From Archaeoglobus sulfaticallidus PM70-1 (GTDB taxonomy: Archaea; Halobacteriota; Archaeoglobi; Archaeoglobales; Archaeoglobaceae): a stretch of DNA of 64,000 bases. Of the stretch, positions 45,356 to 53,287 are shown one piece after another; the stretch's first letter is position 1; each line of letters opens with the position of its first letter. The stretch spans positions 558,001 through 622,000 of the forward strand of contig NC_021169.1 of assembly GCF_000385565.1 (NCBI RefSeq). Reading direction: 5' to 3'. The position numbers and the translations under genes are program-made. The notes beneath the pieces are model-generated. The model made no database searches, was not told the DNA's origin, and worked only from the letters and a program-made list of their open reading frames with translations.

Positions 45356-46357
45356 ATGAGTGAGCTGAAAATTAGAGCTATGAAGATTATGCCTGGTCTG
45401 GCTTTCTCAAGCGCACTTGCAGTAGTAGCTATTATTTTAGCCCATATCGTGAACAAATATGTCGCAATTTCACCTCTTATACTTGCCATAGTTGTCGGAA
45501 TGATTTTCAGAAATACTGTGGGCCTTCCAGAAGTGTTCAGCCAGGGCATGCAATTTTCACTGAAGCGCGTACTGAGAATAGCCATCATCTTGCTTGGTCT
45601 AAAGCTCAGCATCGCAGAAATCCTCCAAGTTGGCAGCAAGGGGTTAATCGTGGTTGTTGTGAGTGTTACACTAACTCTGGCATTTTCAATCTGGATAGGT
45701 AAACGCTTCAGGATTTCGGAGGAGCTTGCGACGCTCATCGGTACTGGTGTTAGCATCTGTGGTGCATCGGCAGCAATTGCAATAGCAGGTGTTATTAACG
45801 CCAGAGACCGAAATGTTGCCTTCGCCATAGCAACAGTAACAGTCTTTGGCACTGTGGCAATGTTCCTCTATCCTGTACTGGCCAGTGTCATGGGCCTATC
45901 CAGCACGGTTTATGGTGTGTGGGCTGGTGCAAGCATACACGAGGTTGCACAGGTTGTGGCTGCAGGCTATGCTGTTAGCGATGAGAGCGGTAATATCGCA
46001 ACCATAGTCAAGCTCTCAAGAGTTGTCCTTCTTGCACCTGTGGCAGTAATCCTCGGCATTGCCTTTGCCCGGAAGAGTGCAGGTGGCTTTAGCTTTAGAT
46101 CAGTGCCAGTACCGTACTTCATCTTCGGCTTTATAGCAATGATTTTCATAAATTCGATGGCCATAATTCCCGATCAGATAACAAGAATGCTGATTCAGAT
46201 TGACAATTTCATGCTTGCAGTAGCTATGGCTGCCATGGGTCTGAACACAAGCTTCCGTGAGATGCGGGAGACGGGGATAACACCATTCTACGTTGGATTT
46301 ATTGTGTGGATATTTATAGCAACAATTTCCTATGCGTTAATTGTAATTTTATATTAA
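45356..46357 (+). CDS. YeiH/UPF0324 family membrane protein (putative anion exporter)
   Basis: A 333-residue membrane protein with about ten hydrophobic helices, matching the YeiH/PSE (putative sulfate exporter) family. Family-like segments are PLILAIVVGMIFRN, SLKRVLRIAIILLGLKLS, LIGTGVSICGASAAIA and VWAGASIHEVAQVVAAG. The transported substrate is unproven; sulfite- or sulfonate-related compounds are the usual suggestion. It heads an operon with a universal stress protein and a TrmB regulator and sits behind a strong palindromic operator candidate. Confidence 0.85.
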   Translation: MSELKIRAMKIMPGLAFSSALAVVAIILAHIVNKYVAISPLILAIVVGMIFRNTVGLPEVFSQGMQFSLKRVLRIAIILLGLKLSIAEILQVGSKGLIVVVVSVTLTLAFSIWIGKRFRISEELATLIGTGVSICGASAAIAIAGVINARDRNVAFAIATVTVFGTVAMFLYPVLASVMGLSSTVYGVWAGASIHEVAQVVAAGYAVSDESGNIATIVKLSRVVLLAPVAVILGIAFARKSAGGFSFRSVPVPYFIFGFIAMIFINSMAIIPDQITRMLIQIDNFMLAVAMAAMGLNTSFREMRETGITPFYVGFIVWIFIATISYALIVILY

Positions 46358-46379
46358 TGGAAATAGGAGGTTAGGAAGC

Positions 46380-47195
46380 ATGGCAGGAGGATGTGGATCT
46401 GTAGATATTGACAACTTCAGGATTATAGTAGCAACGGATGGAACCGAAGCATCTGAAAAGGCTGTTAGATTTGCAGTGGAACTGGCAAGGTCCCTGGATT
46501 ACGATTTACATGCAGTTTCGGTGGTTTGCAACCAGTTGAAGAGGCAGAAGGCTGAAGAAACTCTCGATTATATTAAGAAGATGCATCCCAGGACTCATGT
46601 TGCTGTTAAAGAGGGAAAACCAGCCGAGGAGATAGTTTCATACGCGAAGGAGATCAACGCAAATCTGATAGTCGTTGGATCCGGTGACAAGTCAAGACTC
46701 GAGAGGTTGTTTATAGGGAGCGTTTCTGAAAAAGTTGTACGTCATGCTAAGACATCAGTGCTTGTTGCACGCTCATCAGCGCTTCCAAAGCGTGTGCTGG
46801 TTACTACAGATGGATCAGAGTGTTCGAACCGTGCACTGAGGTGGGTGCAGAAGCTGAAGGAACGCATACCTTTCGAGGTAACTGTGCTGCATGTGATGGA
46901 TACATCTGATCCAGCTCCATCACAGCTGTATCTCGAGGAGCTGCAGCGTCGCAGGGATTGCGCCCTTGGTGCAGCCAGGGAAATCTTTGGAGATTCTGCA
47001 GAGTATGTTTCTATGAAGGGACACCCTGTGTTCGTCATTGTGGCCATATCGGCAGATTACGATCTCGTGGTACTGGGTTCACACGGGAGAAGTGGCATAG
47101 ACTATCTGCTTCTTGGAAGTGTTGCCGAGAGGGTTGTGCGGTTCTCTCGAACAAGCACGCTGGTACTGAGGAACAAAAAGTTAAATACGGAGTAA
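46380..47195 (+). CDS. tandem universal stress protein (UspA x2)
   Basis: A 271-residue protein made of two Usp domains. The first (about 12-138) has IVATDGTEASEKAV and LIVVGSGDKSRLERLFIGSVSEKV. The second (about 141-268) has VLVTTDGSECSNRA and LVVLGSHGRSGIDYLLLGSVAERV. The G-x2-G-x9-G-S type ATP-binding loops are recognisable in both. Arginine is often written CGN, unlike the ribosomal genes in this window. It lies 22 bp after yeiH and 9 bp before the regulator. Confidence 0.88.
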   Translation: MAGGCGSVDIDNFRIIVATDGTEASEKAVRFAVELARSLDYDLHAVSVVCNQLKRQKAEETLDYIKKMHPRTHVAVKEGKPAEEIVSYAKEINANLIVVGSGDKSRLERLFIGSVSEKVVRHAKTSVLVARSSALPKRVLVTTDGSECSNRALRWVQKLKERIPFEVTVLHVMDTSDPAPSQLYLEELQRRRDCALGAAREIFGDSAEYVSMKGHPVFVIVAISADYDLVVLGSHGRSGIDYLLLGSVAERVVRFSRTSTLVLRNKKLNTE

Positions 47196-47204
47196 GTATC
47201 TGAA

Positions 47205-48035
47205 ATGCCCGCGATGGAGATTGATATAGATGAGAGCTTCATCAATGCCCTCCGCGATTACGGGCTGACAGCCTATGAAGCGAGGGCATACTACGTACTT
47301 CTGGCTGCAGGAGAAGCTACTGCCGGAGCTGTCGCGAAATTATCTGGAGTTCCACAGCAGCGTATTTACGATACACTTGCATCGCTTGAACGGAAGGGTT
47401 TCATTCAGGCCAGACACACAAACCCGAAAAGATATGCTGCACTGAGCGTTCGCCGGGCTCTTACCAACCGCATAAGGCAACTTCGTGCAGAATTCGACGC
47501 TCGAGAACAGGAGCTCAAGGAACGCATCGACGATCTCGAAAAACGTGCGCCCAAGCCAAAAGCAGGTGGTAGCGGTTCACACGTATGGGTGGTTGAAGGA
47601 GAAGAGGCGATCATCGCCCGCATTCTGGAAATGATTCGCAGTGCAGAAAAGAGTGTTAAGCTTGCTGGAGAGCGCCCCCTTTTTACACTGAACTGCAAGG
47701 GAGTATTCAGGAAATATCTGCCAGAAGGTGTAAAGCTATACGCACTGGGCAAATTCGAGAAGGTGTGCAGGGACGAGATCCGCAGTGTCGGCGGGGAAAT
47801 TCATGATGTGGAATCTTACTGCCACTACCTCCTTATAGTGGACGATTCCAGGCTGCTCATAGTTTACTTCGATGATGATGGTATTCCCCACGGACTTTAC
47901 ACTGAAAACGAGGGAATTATACGCCCTCATGTTCTTTTCTTTGACCAGATCTGGGAGATGCATAGTGAATCAGTTAGCAAACCTCAAAAATATACTTTCT
48001 ATTTTAAGCGTGATCTTGCCAACGATCCAGCCTAA
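47205..48035 (+). CDS. TrmB-family transcriptional regulator
   Basis: The N-terminal winged helix (about 10-85) reads YGLTAYEARAYYVLL, AKLSGVPQQRIYDTLASLERKGF; a coiled-coil linker (about 85-115) and a TrmB-type effector domain follow. Known TrmB proteins bind sugars, but the ligand here is unknown. Most arginine codons are CGN, in contrast to AGA/AGG elsewhere, suggesting acquired DNA. It probably acts on the inverted repeat at 45309-45334. The 3' end overlaps the convergent PAP2 gene by 66 bp. Confidence 0.85.
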   Translation: MPAMEIDIDESFINALRDYGLTAYEARAYYVLLAAGEATAGAVAKLSGVPQQRIYDTLASLERKGFIQARHTNPKRYAALSVRRALTNRIRQLRAEFDAREQELKERIDDLEKRAPKPKAGGSGSHVWVVEGEEAIIARILEMIRSAEKSVKLAGERPLFTLNCKGVFRKYLPEGVKLYALGKFEKVCRDEIRSVGGEIHDVESYCHYLLIVDDSRLLIVYFDDDGIPHGLYTENEGIIRPHVLFFDQIWEMHSESVSKPQKYTFYFKRDLANDPA

Positions 48036-48620
48036 AATGCTTCCAGCAACGACATCGATCGGGTAGTGGACTCCGATATAGACTCTGCTGAAAGCGATTG
48101 ATGTGGCGTAAGCGTATAGCACCAGCTTTTTGGTTTTATTATCGTTGGACAGAACAGATGCAAGAGCAAATGCTTTTTCGGAGTGCCCGCTGGGAAAGCT
48201 CATTCCTGTTGCTTTTTCGAGTGGTATGACTTCCTGTAGCGTCAGGTATGGTCTGGGACGGTGAACTATCGTCTTCAGCGGTGCCACTATTATAGATCCA
48301 ATAGCTGCTACAACAAGAATTAGAACACCTTCTCTTCTGTATCCTGCAATGTAGAGAGCAATTCCAAGAGAAACAACTGCTACAGCGCTTCCAAGATGTG
48401 TTATTGTTACGAAAACTGGATTTAAGGCTGGATCCATCATACCGGGGTTTATCTTGAGCATGATGGTGGAATCGATCTGCGAAATCTGGGGTGGAAAAAC
48501 ATCTGGTGTTGACTCACTCCTGCTCAATACAGATTCGCCTGCATATTCAATTACGGCTCCACATATCACTATGCAGAGTATGATCGCAACTTCCAGGGTT
48601 GTTAGTTTCATTCCGGTCAC
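47970..48620 (-). CDS. PAP2-family membrane phosphatase
   Basis: A 216-residue membrane protein with about five or six helices and the three PAP2 signatures: KTIVHRPRP, PSGHSEKAFA and SRVYIGVHYPIDV. Members remove phosphate from undecaprenyl/polyprenyl pyrophosphate or phosphatidate; in an archaeon a dolichol-type pyrophosphate is plausible. Its last 66 bp overlap the TrmB gene on the other strand. Confidence 0.85.
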   Translation of the reverse strand: MTGMKLTTLEVAIILCIVICGAVIEYAGESVLSRSESTPDVFPPQISQIDSTIMLKINPGMMDPALNPVFVTITHLGSAVAVVSLGIALYIAGYRREGVLILVVAAIGSIIVAPLKTIVHRPRPYLTLQEVIPLEKATGMSFPSGHSEKAFALASVLSNDNKTKKLVLYAYATSIAFSRVYIGVHYPIDVVAGSILGWIVGKITLKIESIFLRFAN

Positions 48621-48797
48621 CTACATCGGATACTAGTTCTTACGGAATTTCTGAAATCCAGAATCATTGAAAGCATGGGAGCATTTGCTGTCTGTTGTTT
48701 GCGTGTCAGCAGTGTCAGTGGCTATCACCTCAGTTGTGCTGACTGCTGCCATTACGGCCAGTATCTAGTTTTTTCGCGTTTTACTGTATAGATGAAG

Positions 48798-49454
48798 TTA
48801 CATGCAGCACTCCTTCCTATCACGCACGAAGTCCCTGTACTTTGCAAACAGGACTGTTGTAAGCACGACTATTGCCATAAACAGCCACTCGTTTACAAAC
48901 CATGCAAGCAGGAGGATGCTGTAGAGTATGCCTCTGCTGCCGAGCGTGTAGAAGCTGCAACCCCTGTTCAGGAGGTGCGCCAGGTATTTGTACGCCTCAA
49001 TGCCCAGATGCTCGCGTATTGTTTCTGGAGGAGTTGTGGCAAGCAGACTCACCATTCTGTAGTATCTGAGAGATGAGACGAAGAATATGAACGAGATAGC
49101 TTGAAGTGCGGCTATGAAGAGAATCTTGAACTCGAAAAGACCAACATCTGTTATCTTGAGACTTTCCGCAAGGGTGTTCAGGTTTATGAGCAGGTTCAGC
49201 AGCATACCTATGAATATCAGCGATGCTGAAGCAAACAGATTGCTCACGTAAATTGCATCTCTGAGCTGCTGAACCAAAACCAGAGGCTCTCTTTTTTTAA
49301 TCACATTTTCTATTCCCTTTTCTCTGAAAATGTTTGTATATGTCTTAACGACTTTTTTCGGGTATTTCTTTGATAGGATTAGGTATGAGCCATGATATCC
49401 TGCGAAGCAGATCAGAAACACTATCAGTGCGAAAAAATTTGACGAGTCGACCAT
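48798..49454 (-). CDS. DUF599-like membrane protein
   Basis: A 218-residue membrane protein with four hydrophobic helices (near 8-28, 72-95, 108-130 and 180-207). FAGYHGSYLIL near the N-terminus and the SLRYYRMVSLLATTP segment resemble the DUF599 family of unknown function. It ends in a basic tail with two adjacent cysteines. The 177-bp gap to the PAP2 gene contains a short hydrophobic open frame but nothing convincing. Confidence 0.65.
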   Translation of the reverse strand: MVDSSNFFALIVFLICFAGYHGSYLILSKKYPKKVVKTYTNIFREKGIENVIKKREPLVLVQQLRDAIYVSNLFASASLIFIGMLLNLLINLNTLAESLKITDVGLFEFKILFIAALQAISFIFFVSSLRYYRMVSLLATTPPETIREHLGIEAYKYLAHLLNRGCSFYTLGSRGILYSILLLAWFVNEWLFMAIVVLTTVLFAKYRDFVRDRKECCM

Positions 49455-49826
49455 TAGAAATACTGTTTCATATTCTGACTATATAATACTGTCTCCTTAA
49501 TTGTGAAAGAGCTGAGATTGAGTGACAGATTGTTTACCTGTCAAGAAATGTGGATGGGGTGGACAGAGACTACAACGCCTTCCTGAACATGCTGGATGTG
49601 GGGCTGACAGTTCCGAATGCTGTGGAGAGAATTTATACTCTGTGTGATCTCTTGTTGAGAGGTAATCGAGGGTAAGTTCTCTCTGTGAAGCAGGAAGCCC
49701 CGTTAAATTTGAATTATCGGACAGCTAGGGCAGACTCTTTCTAAGTGTGGGCATTTAGTTGATAAGTAAGCTATGACAAAATAGGTAAAGATGAAAAATA
49801 TAAAATCCTATAGGAAAATATAAACT
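49455..49826. other. gap with a TnpB remnant only
   Basis: About 370 bp between the DUF599 gene and the dehydratase genes. The only recognisable content is the TnpB tail at 49526-49728. The rest is AT-rich. Confidence 0.5.
49526..49728 (+). pseudogene. TnpB (IS200/IS605 family) C-terminal remnant
   Basis: An open stretch from 49526 encodes DGVDRDYNAFLNMLDVGL, which matches the RDxNAxxNI end of the RuvC domain of TnpB. Just before the stop at 49673 the reading shifts, and a second frame (49672-49728) gives VSSLCEAGSP, the usual tail of archaeal TnpB. The zinc-finger cysteines and everything upstream are gone, and no TnpA or end hairpins are visible. Confidence 0.6.
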
Positions 49827-51014
49827 CTACAAAATCTCCAGAAAAGCCTCAAGCCTGCTCTCTATCTGTGCTTCTGAAAAAGCTCTCGGGTCTGTCATAT
49901 CAGCCTCTATTATCACCGCAGGAACATCGAGCATCTTCTTTATCTCATACTGCCCGAAAGAGTACGGTTTGCAGCTTCTGTTGCTGTGTATAACAACTCC
50001 ATCGACATCGTAGAGGTCTATCAGCCTGTTTATCGTTTCGACCATCTCATCCAAACCGATGTTAAGATAGATCTTCGTGTATGTCTCTGCAATGCTTCTC
50101 ATAACATCCTTCTTGCTTGCACTATCTGCACTCAAAAACCCAGTCCACGCGTTTGTGTATGTATCCGCGACCATACATGCGTTATTCCTGATGAAAAACT
50201 CAGACAGCCATTTCAGCCTGTACCACACAGGTATGTTATCCCACAGCAGTCTGTATTTCTCGTCATCCACAGCATAAACCTCATTTTTAATTCTCTCCTC
50301 CAGCTCTTTTTTCATTTCCGAGTAAAATTCTACTGGCTTCTCTGTTCCTCTCAGGCAGACAATCGGAGCCATATTCAGGAACGCATCGAAGCATGTCAGC
50401 GGGGAGGGTTTGTTTCTGCCCATGTAGAGGACATCTTTATATCTTTCGACACCCTCCCTCGATAGCTCCAGAACTTTTCTGAACTTTTTCTCATCAAACT
50501 CTCTGCCACTGATTTTCTCAAGAAAATCCACGAAATCGTAGAGCTGGGATTCAACATAATCTACGTGGCTTTCCTTGAGTTCCTTCCTGACGAATGGAAC
50601 ATCCAGCAGAAACACTGGAACCTTGAAGATTCTGCCCAGAACCTCGTACCACTTCACAACCGTATTGCAGATGTTGTTGCAGGCGAAAAGGAAGTTTGGC
50701 TTTGGCAGGCCACCTATAGGACTTGTGCCAGCAAACACAGCACCGATATCACATCTTGCATAAGAGCAGAGGTCCTGGGAGTAACCGTTTCGCTCTGCAA
50801 GTTCGCAGTACTCTGGAGCGGTTTTGTTCGCTCCAATCAATGCACTATGGTTTTCAGGATAGGCTGGATAGATGTCCATGGCGTACAGAAACTCCACCGG
50901 AGCACCGCTCGTAACCCACGAAACTATCTCAGCCTGCTTTCCCTCCAGATAATAGTAAAGCATTAATTCCCTCATTTTTGATGTTGCATTGAGCTTTTTG
51001 ATCGTGCTTTTCAT
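49827..51014 (-). CDS. 2-hydroxyacyl-CoA dehydratase / benzoyl-CoA reductase-type subunit (HgdB/BcrB-like)
   Basis: A 395-residue protein of the 2-hydroxyglutaryl-CoA dehydratase D-component family. Cluster-ligand cysteines appear in LCSYARCDIGAV, NNICNTVVKWYE and SNRSCKPYSFGQ, and GTSPIGGLPKPN is a family segment. Such proteins hold a [4Fe-4S] cluster and act as a two-subunit reductase or dehydratase driven by an ATP-dependent activase. The partner subunit is 25 bp upstream on the same strand. No activase gene is in the window, so the reaction (2-hydroxyacyl-CoA dehydration or aromatic ring reduction) cannot be told. Confidence 0.83.
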   Translation of the reverse strand: MKSTIKKLNATSKMRELMLYYYLEGKQAEIVSWVTSGAPVEFLYAMDIYPAYPENHSALIGANKTAPEYCELAERNGYSQDLCSYARCDIGAVFAGTSPIGGLPKPNFLFACNNICNTVVKWYEVLGRIFKVPVFLLDVPFVRKELKESHVDYVESQLYDFVDFLEKISGREFDEKKFRKVLELSREGVERYKDVLYMGRNKPSPLTCFDAFLNMAPIVCLRGTEKPVEFYSEMKKELEERIKNEVYAVDDEKYRLLWDNIPVWYRLKWLSEFFIRNNACMVADTYTNAWTGFLSADSASKKDVMRSIAETYTKIYLNIGLDEMVETINRLIDLYDVDGVVIHSNRSCKPYSFGQYEIKKMLDVPAVIIEADMTDPRAFSEAQIESRLEAFLEIL

Positions 51015-51039
51015 GGTGATCCCTCCAGCAATCTAACAA

Positions 51040-52026
51040 TCACTCCAGCATCTCGTAAAAAGCCTCAACTCTCGTTCTTAACTGCTCAACCGAGAATGGA
51101 AACTCAATTTCAAGCAGCAGGGTTTTCTTTCCCATCTCTTCAATTTTTTCTTTAAGCTGTGGATAGTCGAAGAAGTGCGGTTCGCAGAACTTCAGAAGCA
51201 GGAATACAACAGCATCCACATCTCTGCATCTTTCAAGCAGGTACTTAAACCTCCGATCACCTTCATAGCTTTTTGTGGGACATGGAGCTTTCTCAAGGTA
51301 TTTGCTCGCCAGAAAATCGATCAGATCATCCATACCATTTCCTCTTAATTCTACTTTGGCTCCAAAATCGAAGAATCTTCTGCCCGTGCACAGATCGTCC
51401 TCGACAGCAAAACCGACATCCTCAAACATCGCAAATATCTCCGGAAAAGGACACACGCTTCCGGTTACAAGCACCCTCTTCCTGTCATCTCCTTCACTTT
51501 CAAGCCTCTTCTTCGCCTCCTCAATAACTTTTCCGGGATCTTCGGTTTCAGCCTTCAGTACGAGATCGTAGTCCGGCTTCGTTCTGAACACCTCTGAAAG
51601 AACCCTCTCAAGCTCAAGATACTCCTCTATTGCATCCATCAGAGACTCTTCTGTTATTTCCTCTCCCCACTTCCCGATTTCATCCTTAAAATCGTAAAAC
51701 TCTCTCTTCAGGAACTCCTTGGCTCTGCCATCAATCTTCGTTGGGAATTCGATGCTATAAACTTTCATGTCTGAATTTTTCTCCCAGATGTCGGCCAGCC
51801 TCATCAGTGAGTCACAGCTCCTCGTGAAGACAACCCCATGGAAGTCAAACTCACCTCTGAGCATTCTCTCAAGGGAGACCTTCACCTGAGAGCAGCAGTA
51901 GCTCTGGATGTGTGCATTAGCTGTGCTAACAGCGGTGTTGTTCGCAAGAACCCTTACAGGCATCAGGTTTGCAGCCCTGATAATCTCCTTCGGTGTGAAG
52001 GTGCAGAAATAACCAACTTTTTTCAT
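51040..52026 (-). CDS. 2-hydroxyacyl-CoA dehydratase / benzoyl-CoA reductase-type subunit (HgdB/BcrC-like)
   Basis: A 328-residue member of the same family as the next gene. Cysteines lie in QSYCCSQVKVSLERML, TRSCDSLMRLADIW and LKFCEPHFFDYPQLKEK, and the C-terminal LLLEIEFPFSVEQLRTRVEAF is family-typical (substrate and cluster domain). It is the first gene of the pair; its promoter region (52027-52121) is shared with the divergent HTH-CBS gene. Confidence 0.83.
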   Translation of the reverse strand: MKKVGYFCTFTPKEIIRAANLMPVRVLANNTAVSTANAHIQSYCCSQVKVSLERMLRGEFDFHGVVFTRSCDSLMRLADIWEKNSDMKVYSIEFPTKIDGRAKEFLKREFYDFKDEIGKWGEEITEESLMDAIEEYLELERVLSEVFRTKPDYDLVLKAETEDPGKVIEEAKKRLESEGDDRKRVLVTGSVCPFPEIFAMFEDVGFAVEDDLCTGRRFFDFGAKVELRGNGMDDLIDFLASKYLEKAPCPTKSYEGDRRFKYLLERCRDVDAVVFLLLKFCEPHFFDYPQLKEKIEEMGKKTLLLEIEFPFSVEQLRTRVEAFYEMLE

Positions 52027-52121
52027 CTATTAATATTTTTAATTTAGGATTAAAAAGCTTTTGATTTTGCGGGATATTAACCAAGGTAATTTTAAATAAT
52101 CCTGTATTGTAGAAAACTCTA

Positions 52122-52712
52122 ATGCACTTTGAAATAGAGGAAATCAAGAGAAAGAGGAAGAAGCTTGGAATAACTCAGAAAAAACTGGCTGAGCTTGTAG
52201 GAGTCAGCCAGCCGCTGATAGCGAGAATTGAGTCCGGAGATATCGATCCTAAGCTCTCTCTCGTAAAGAAGATCTTTGAAGTCCTGGATAGCCTTGAAGG
52301 CAAAAAGGTAAACGCCAAGTCCGTTATGAATCCGAATGTCATGTATGTTTCTCCAAATCAGTCTCTCAGAAAGGTTATTGAGGTAATGCTTGAGAAAGGA
52401 ATATCCCAGATGCCGGTGTTCGAGTTGGGCAGGGTTCTTGGAACTATAACCGAAAGCTCAATTCTTGAAATCGTCCTTGAAAAAGGGCCTGAGGGGGCTG
52501 AGGAGATGAAGGTCAAGGACTGCATGGAATCTCCTCTTCCAACAGTTCAACCCGATGAAAAACTCGAGTACATCTGCAAAATGCTTATACACAATCCAGC
52601 CGTTCTGGTGGTCGAGAAGGGTGAGGTTAGGGGCATAATAACAAAACACGATATTATGAAAGCGATCAGGGGAAAGGATTATGAGAAAGATATTCTGGCT
52701 CGGAATGGCTGA
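52122..52712 (+). CDS. HTH-CBS transcriptional regulator
   Basis: Residues 3-62 are an Xre-type helix-turn-helix (RKKLGITQKKLAELVGVSQP, LIARIESGDIDPKLS). A CBS pair (about 68-190) follows. This archaeal architecture is thought to sense adenine nucleotides or SAM and act on DNA; targets are not known. It is divergent from the dehydratase genes and overlaps the ThiF-like gene by 8 bp, so it could regulate either direction. Confidence 0.85.
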   Translation: MHFEIEEIKRKRKKLGITQKKLAELVGVSQPLIARIESGDIDPKLSLVKKIFEVLDSLEGKKVNAKSVMNPNVMYVSPNQSLRKVIEVMLEKGISQMPVFELGRVLGTITESSILEIVLEKGPEGAEEMKVKDCMESPLPTVQPDEKLEYICKMLIHNPAVLVVEKGEVRGIITKHDIMKAIRGKDYEKDILARNG

Positions 52713-53286
52713 TGAGAAGAAAATAGACTACCTCGAGAAGTTCAGCGTTGCGATCATAGGATCGAGGATGCTTATGGAGATACTCTGGAGGAGTGGTGTT
52801 GGGTGCATACGATACATAGGTGATTTCGTAACACCAGTCGATGCGAGACTCGACTCGACTATCAAGCCACTTGAGGCGAATGACTACGATGTTGTACACC
52901 CCATGAGCTTCGACTCATGCGTTATATCCTACCCATACCCTGAAGAATACTCTGAATTGAAAAAGCAGTTGAAGGGAATAGATGTCATAATTGCCCACAA
53001 GCACATAAGGAGGTCAGCAAGAATCGCAGAGGAGCTTGGAGTACCCTTCATACCGGAGATCATAACAACCTTCCTCCCGGATGGCATCTCTTTCTTCGAT
53101 GTGAGGTATGATTCTCCGAGTCATAACCCAATATCTTACGCGATAACCTGCTCCATACAGGCAGGAGAGGTTATGAGAATATTTACCGGATATGAACTGC
53201 CAACCATAGCTCCGGAGGCTTATGTTGTTGACTTCAACAGTCCGAACTATTTAAGAAAGATAGATCTGCAGAGGATGGGTGATTGA
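52705..53286 (+). CDS. degenerate ThiF/E1-like protein of unknown function
   Basis: About 193 residues. The N-terminal VAIIGSRMLMEILWRSGVGCIRYIGD resembles a ThiF/MoeB adenylyltransferase strand-helix-strand, but the glycine-rich nucleotide loop is shortened and the catalytic cysteines are absent. The C-terminal ITCSIQAGEVMRIFTGYELP matches the QAxExxKxxxG helix of that fold. I propose a catalytically dead E1-like protein. ATG 52705 is used. It lies between an HTH-CBS gene and the beta-RFAP synthase, one base before the latter's start, so a link to methanopterin synthesis is possible but unproven. Confidence 0.6.
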   Translation: MADEKKIDYLEKFSVAIIGSRMLMEILWRSGVGCIRYIGDFVTPVDARLDSTIKPLEANDYDVVHPMSFDSCVISYPYPEEYSELKKQLKGIDVIIAHKHIRRSARIAEELGVPFIPEIITTFLPDGISFFDVRYDSPSHNPISYAITCSIQAGEVMRIFTGYELPTIAPEAYVVDFNSPNYLRKIDLQRMGD

Positions 53287-53287
53287 T

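Noticed and set aside
48665-48770. Short hydrophobic open frame (about 33 codons) between the PAP2 and DUF599 genes
   Set aside because: It would read as one membrane helix, but has only a TTG start, no ribosome binding site, and could be chance in a GC-neutral gap.
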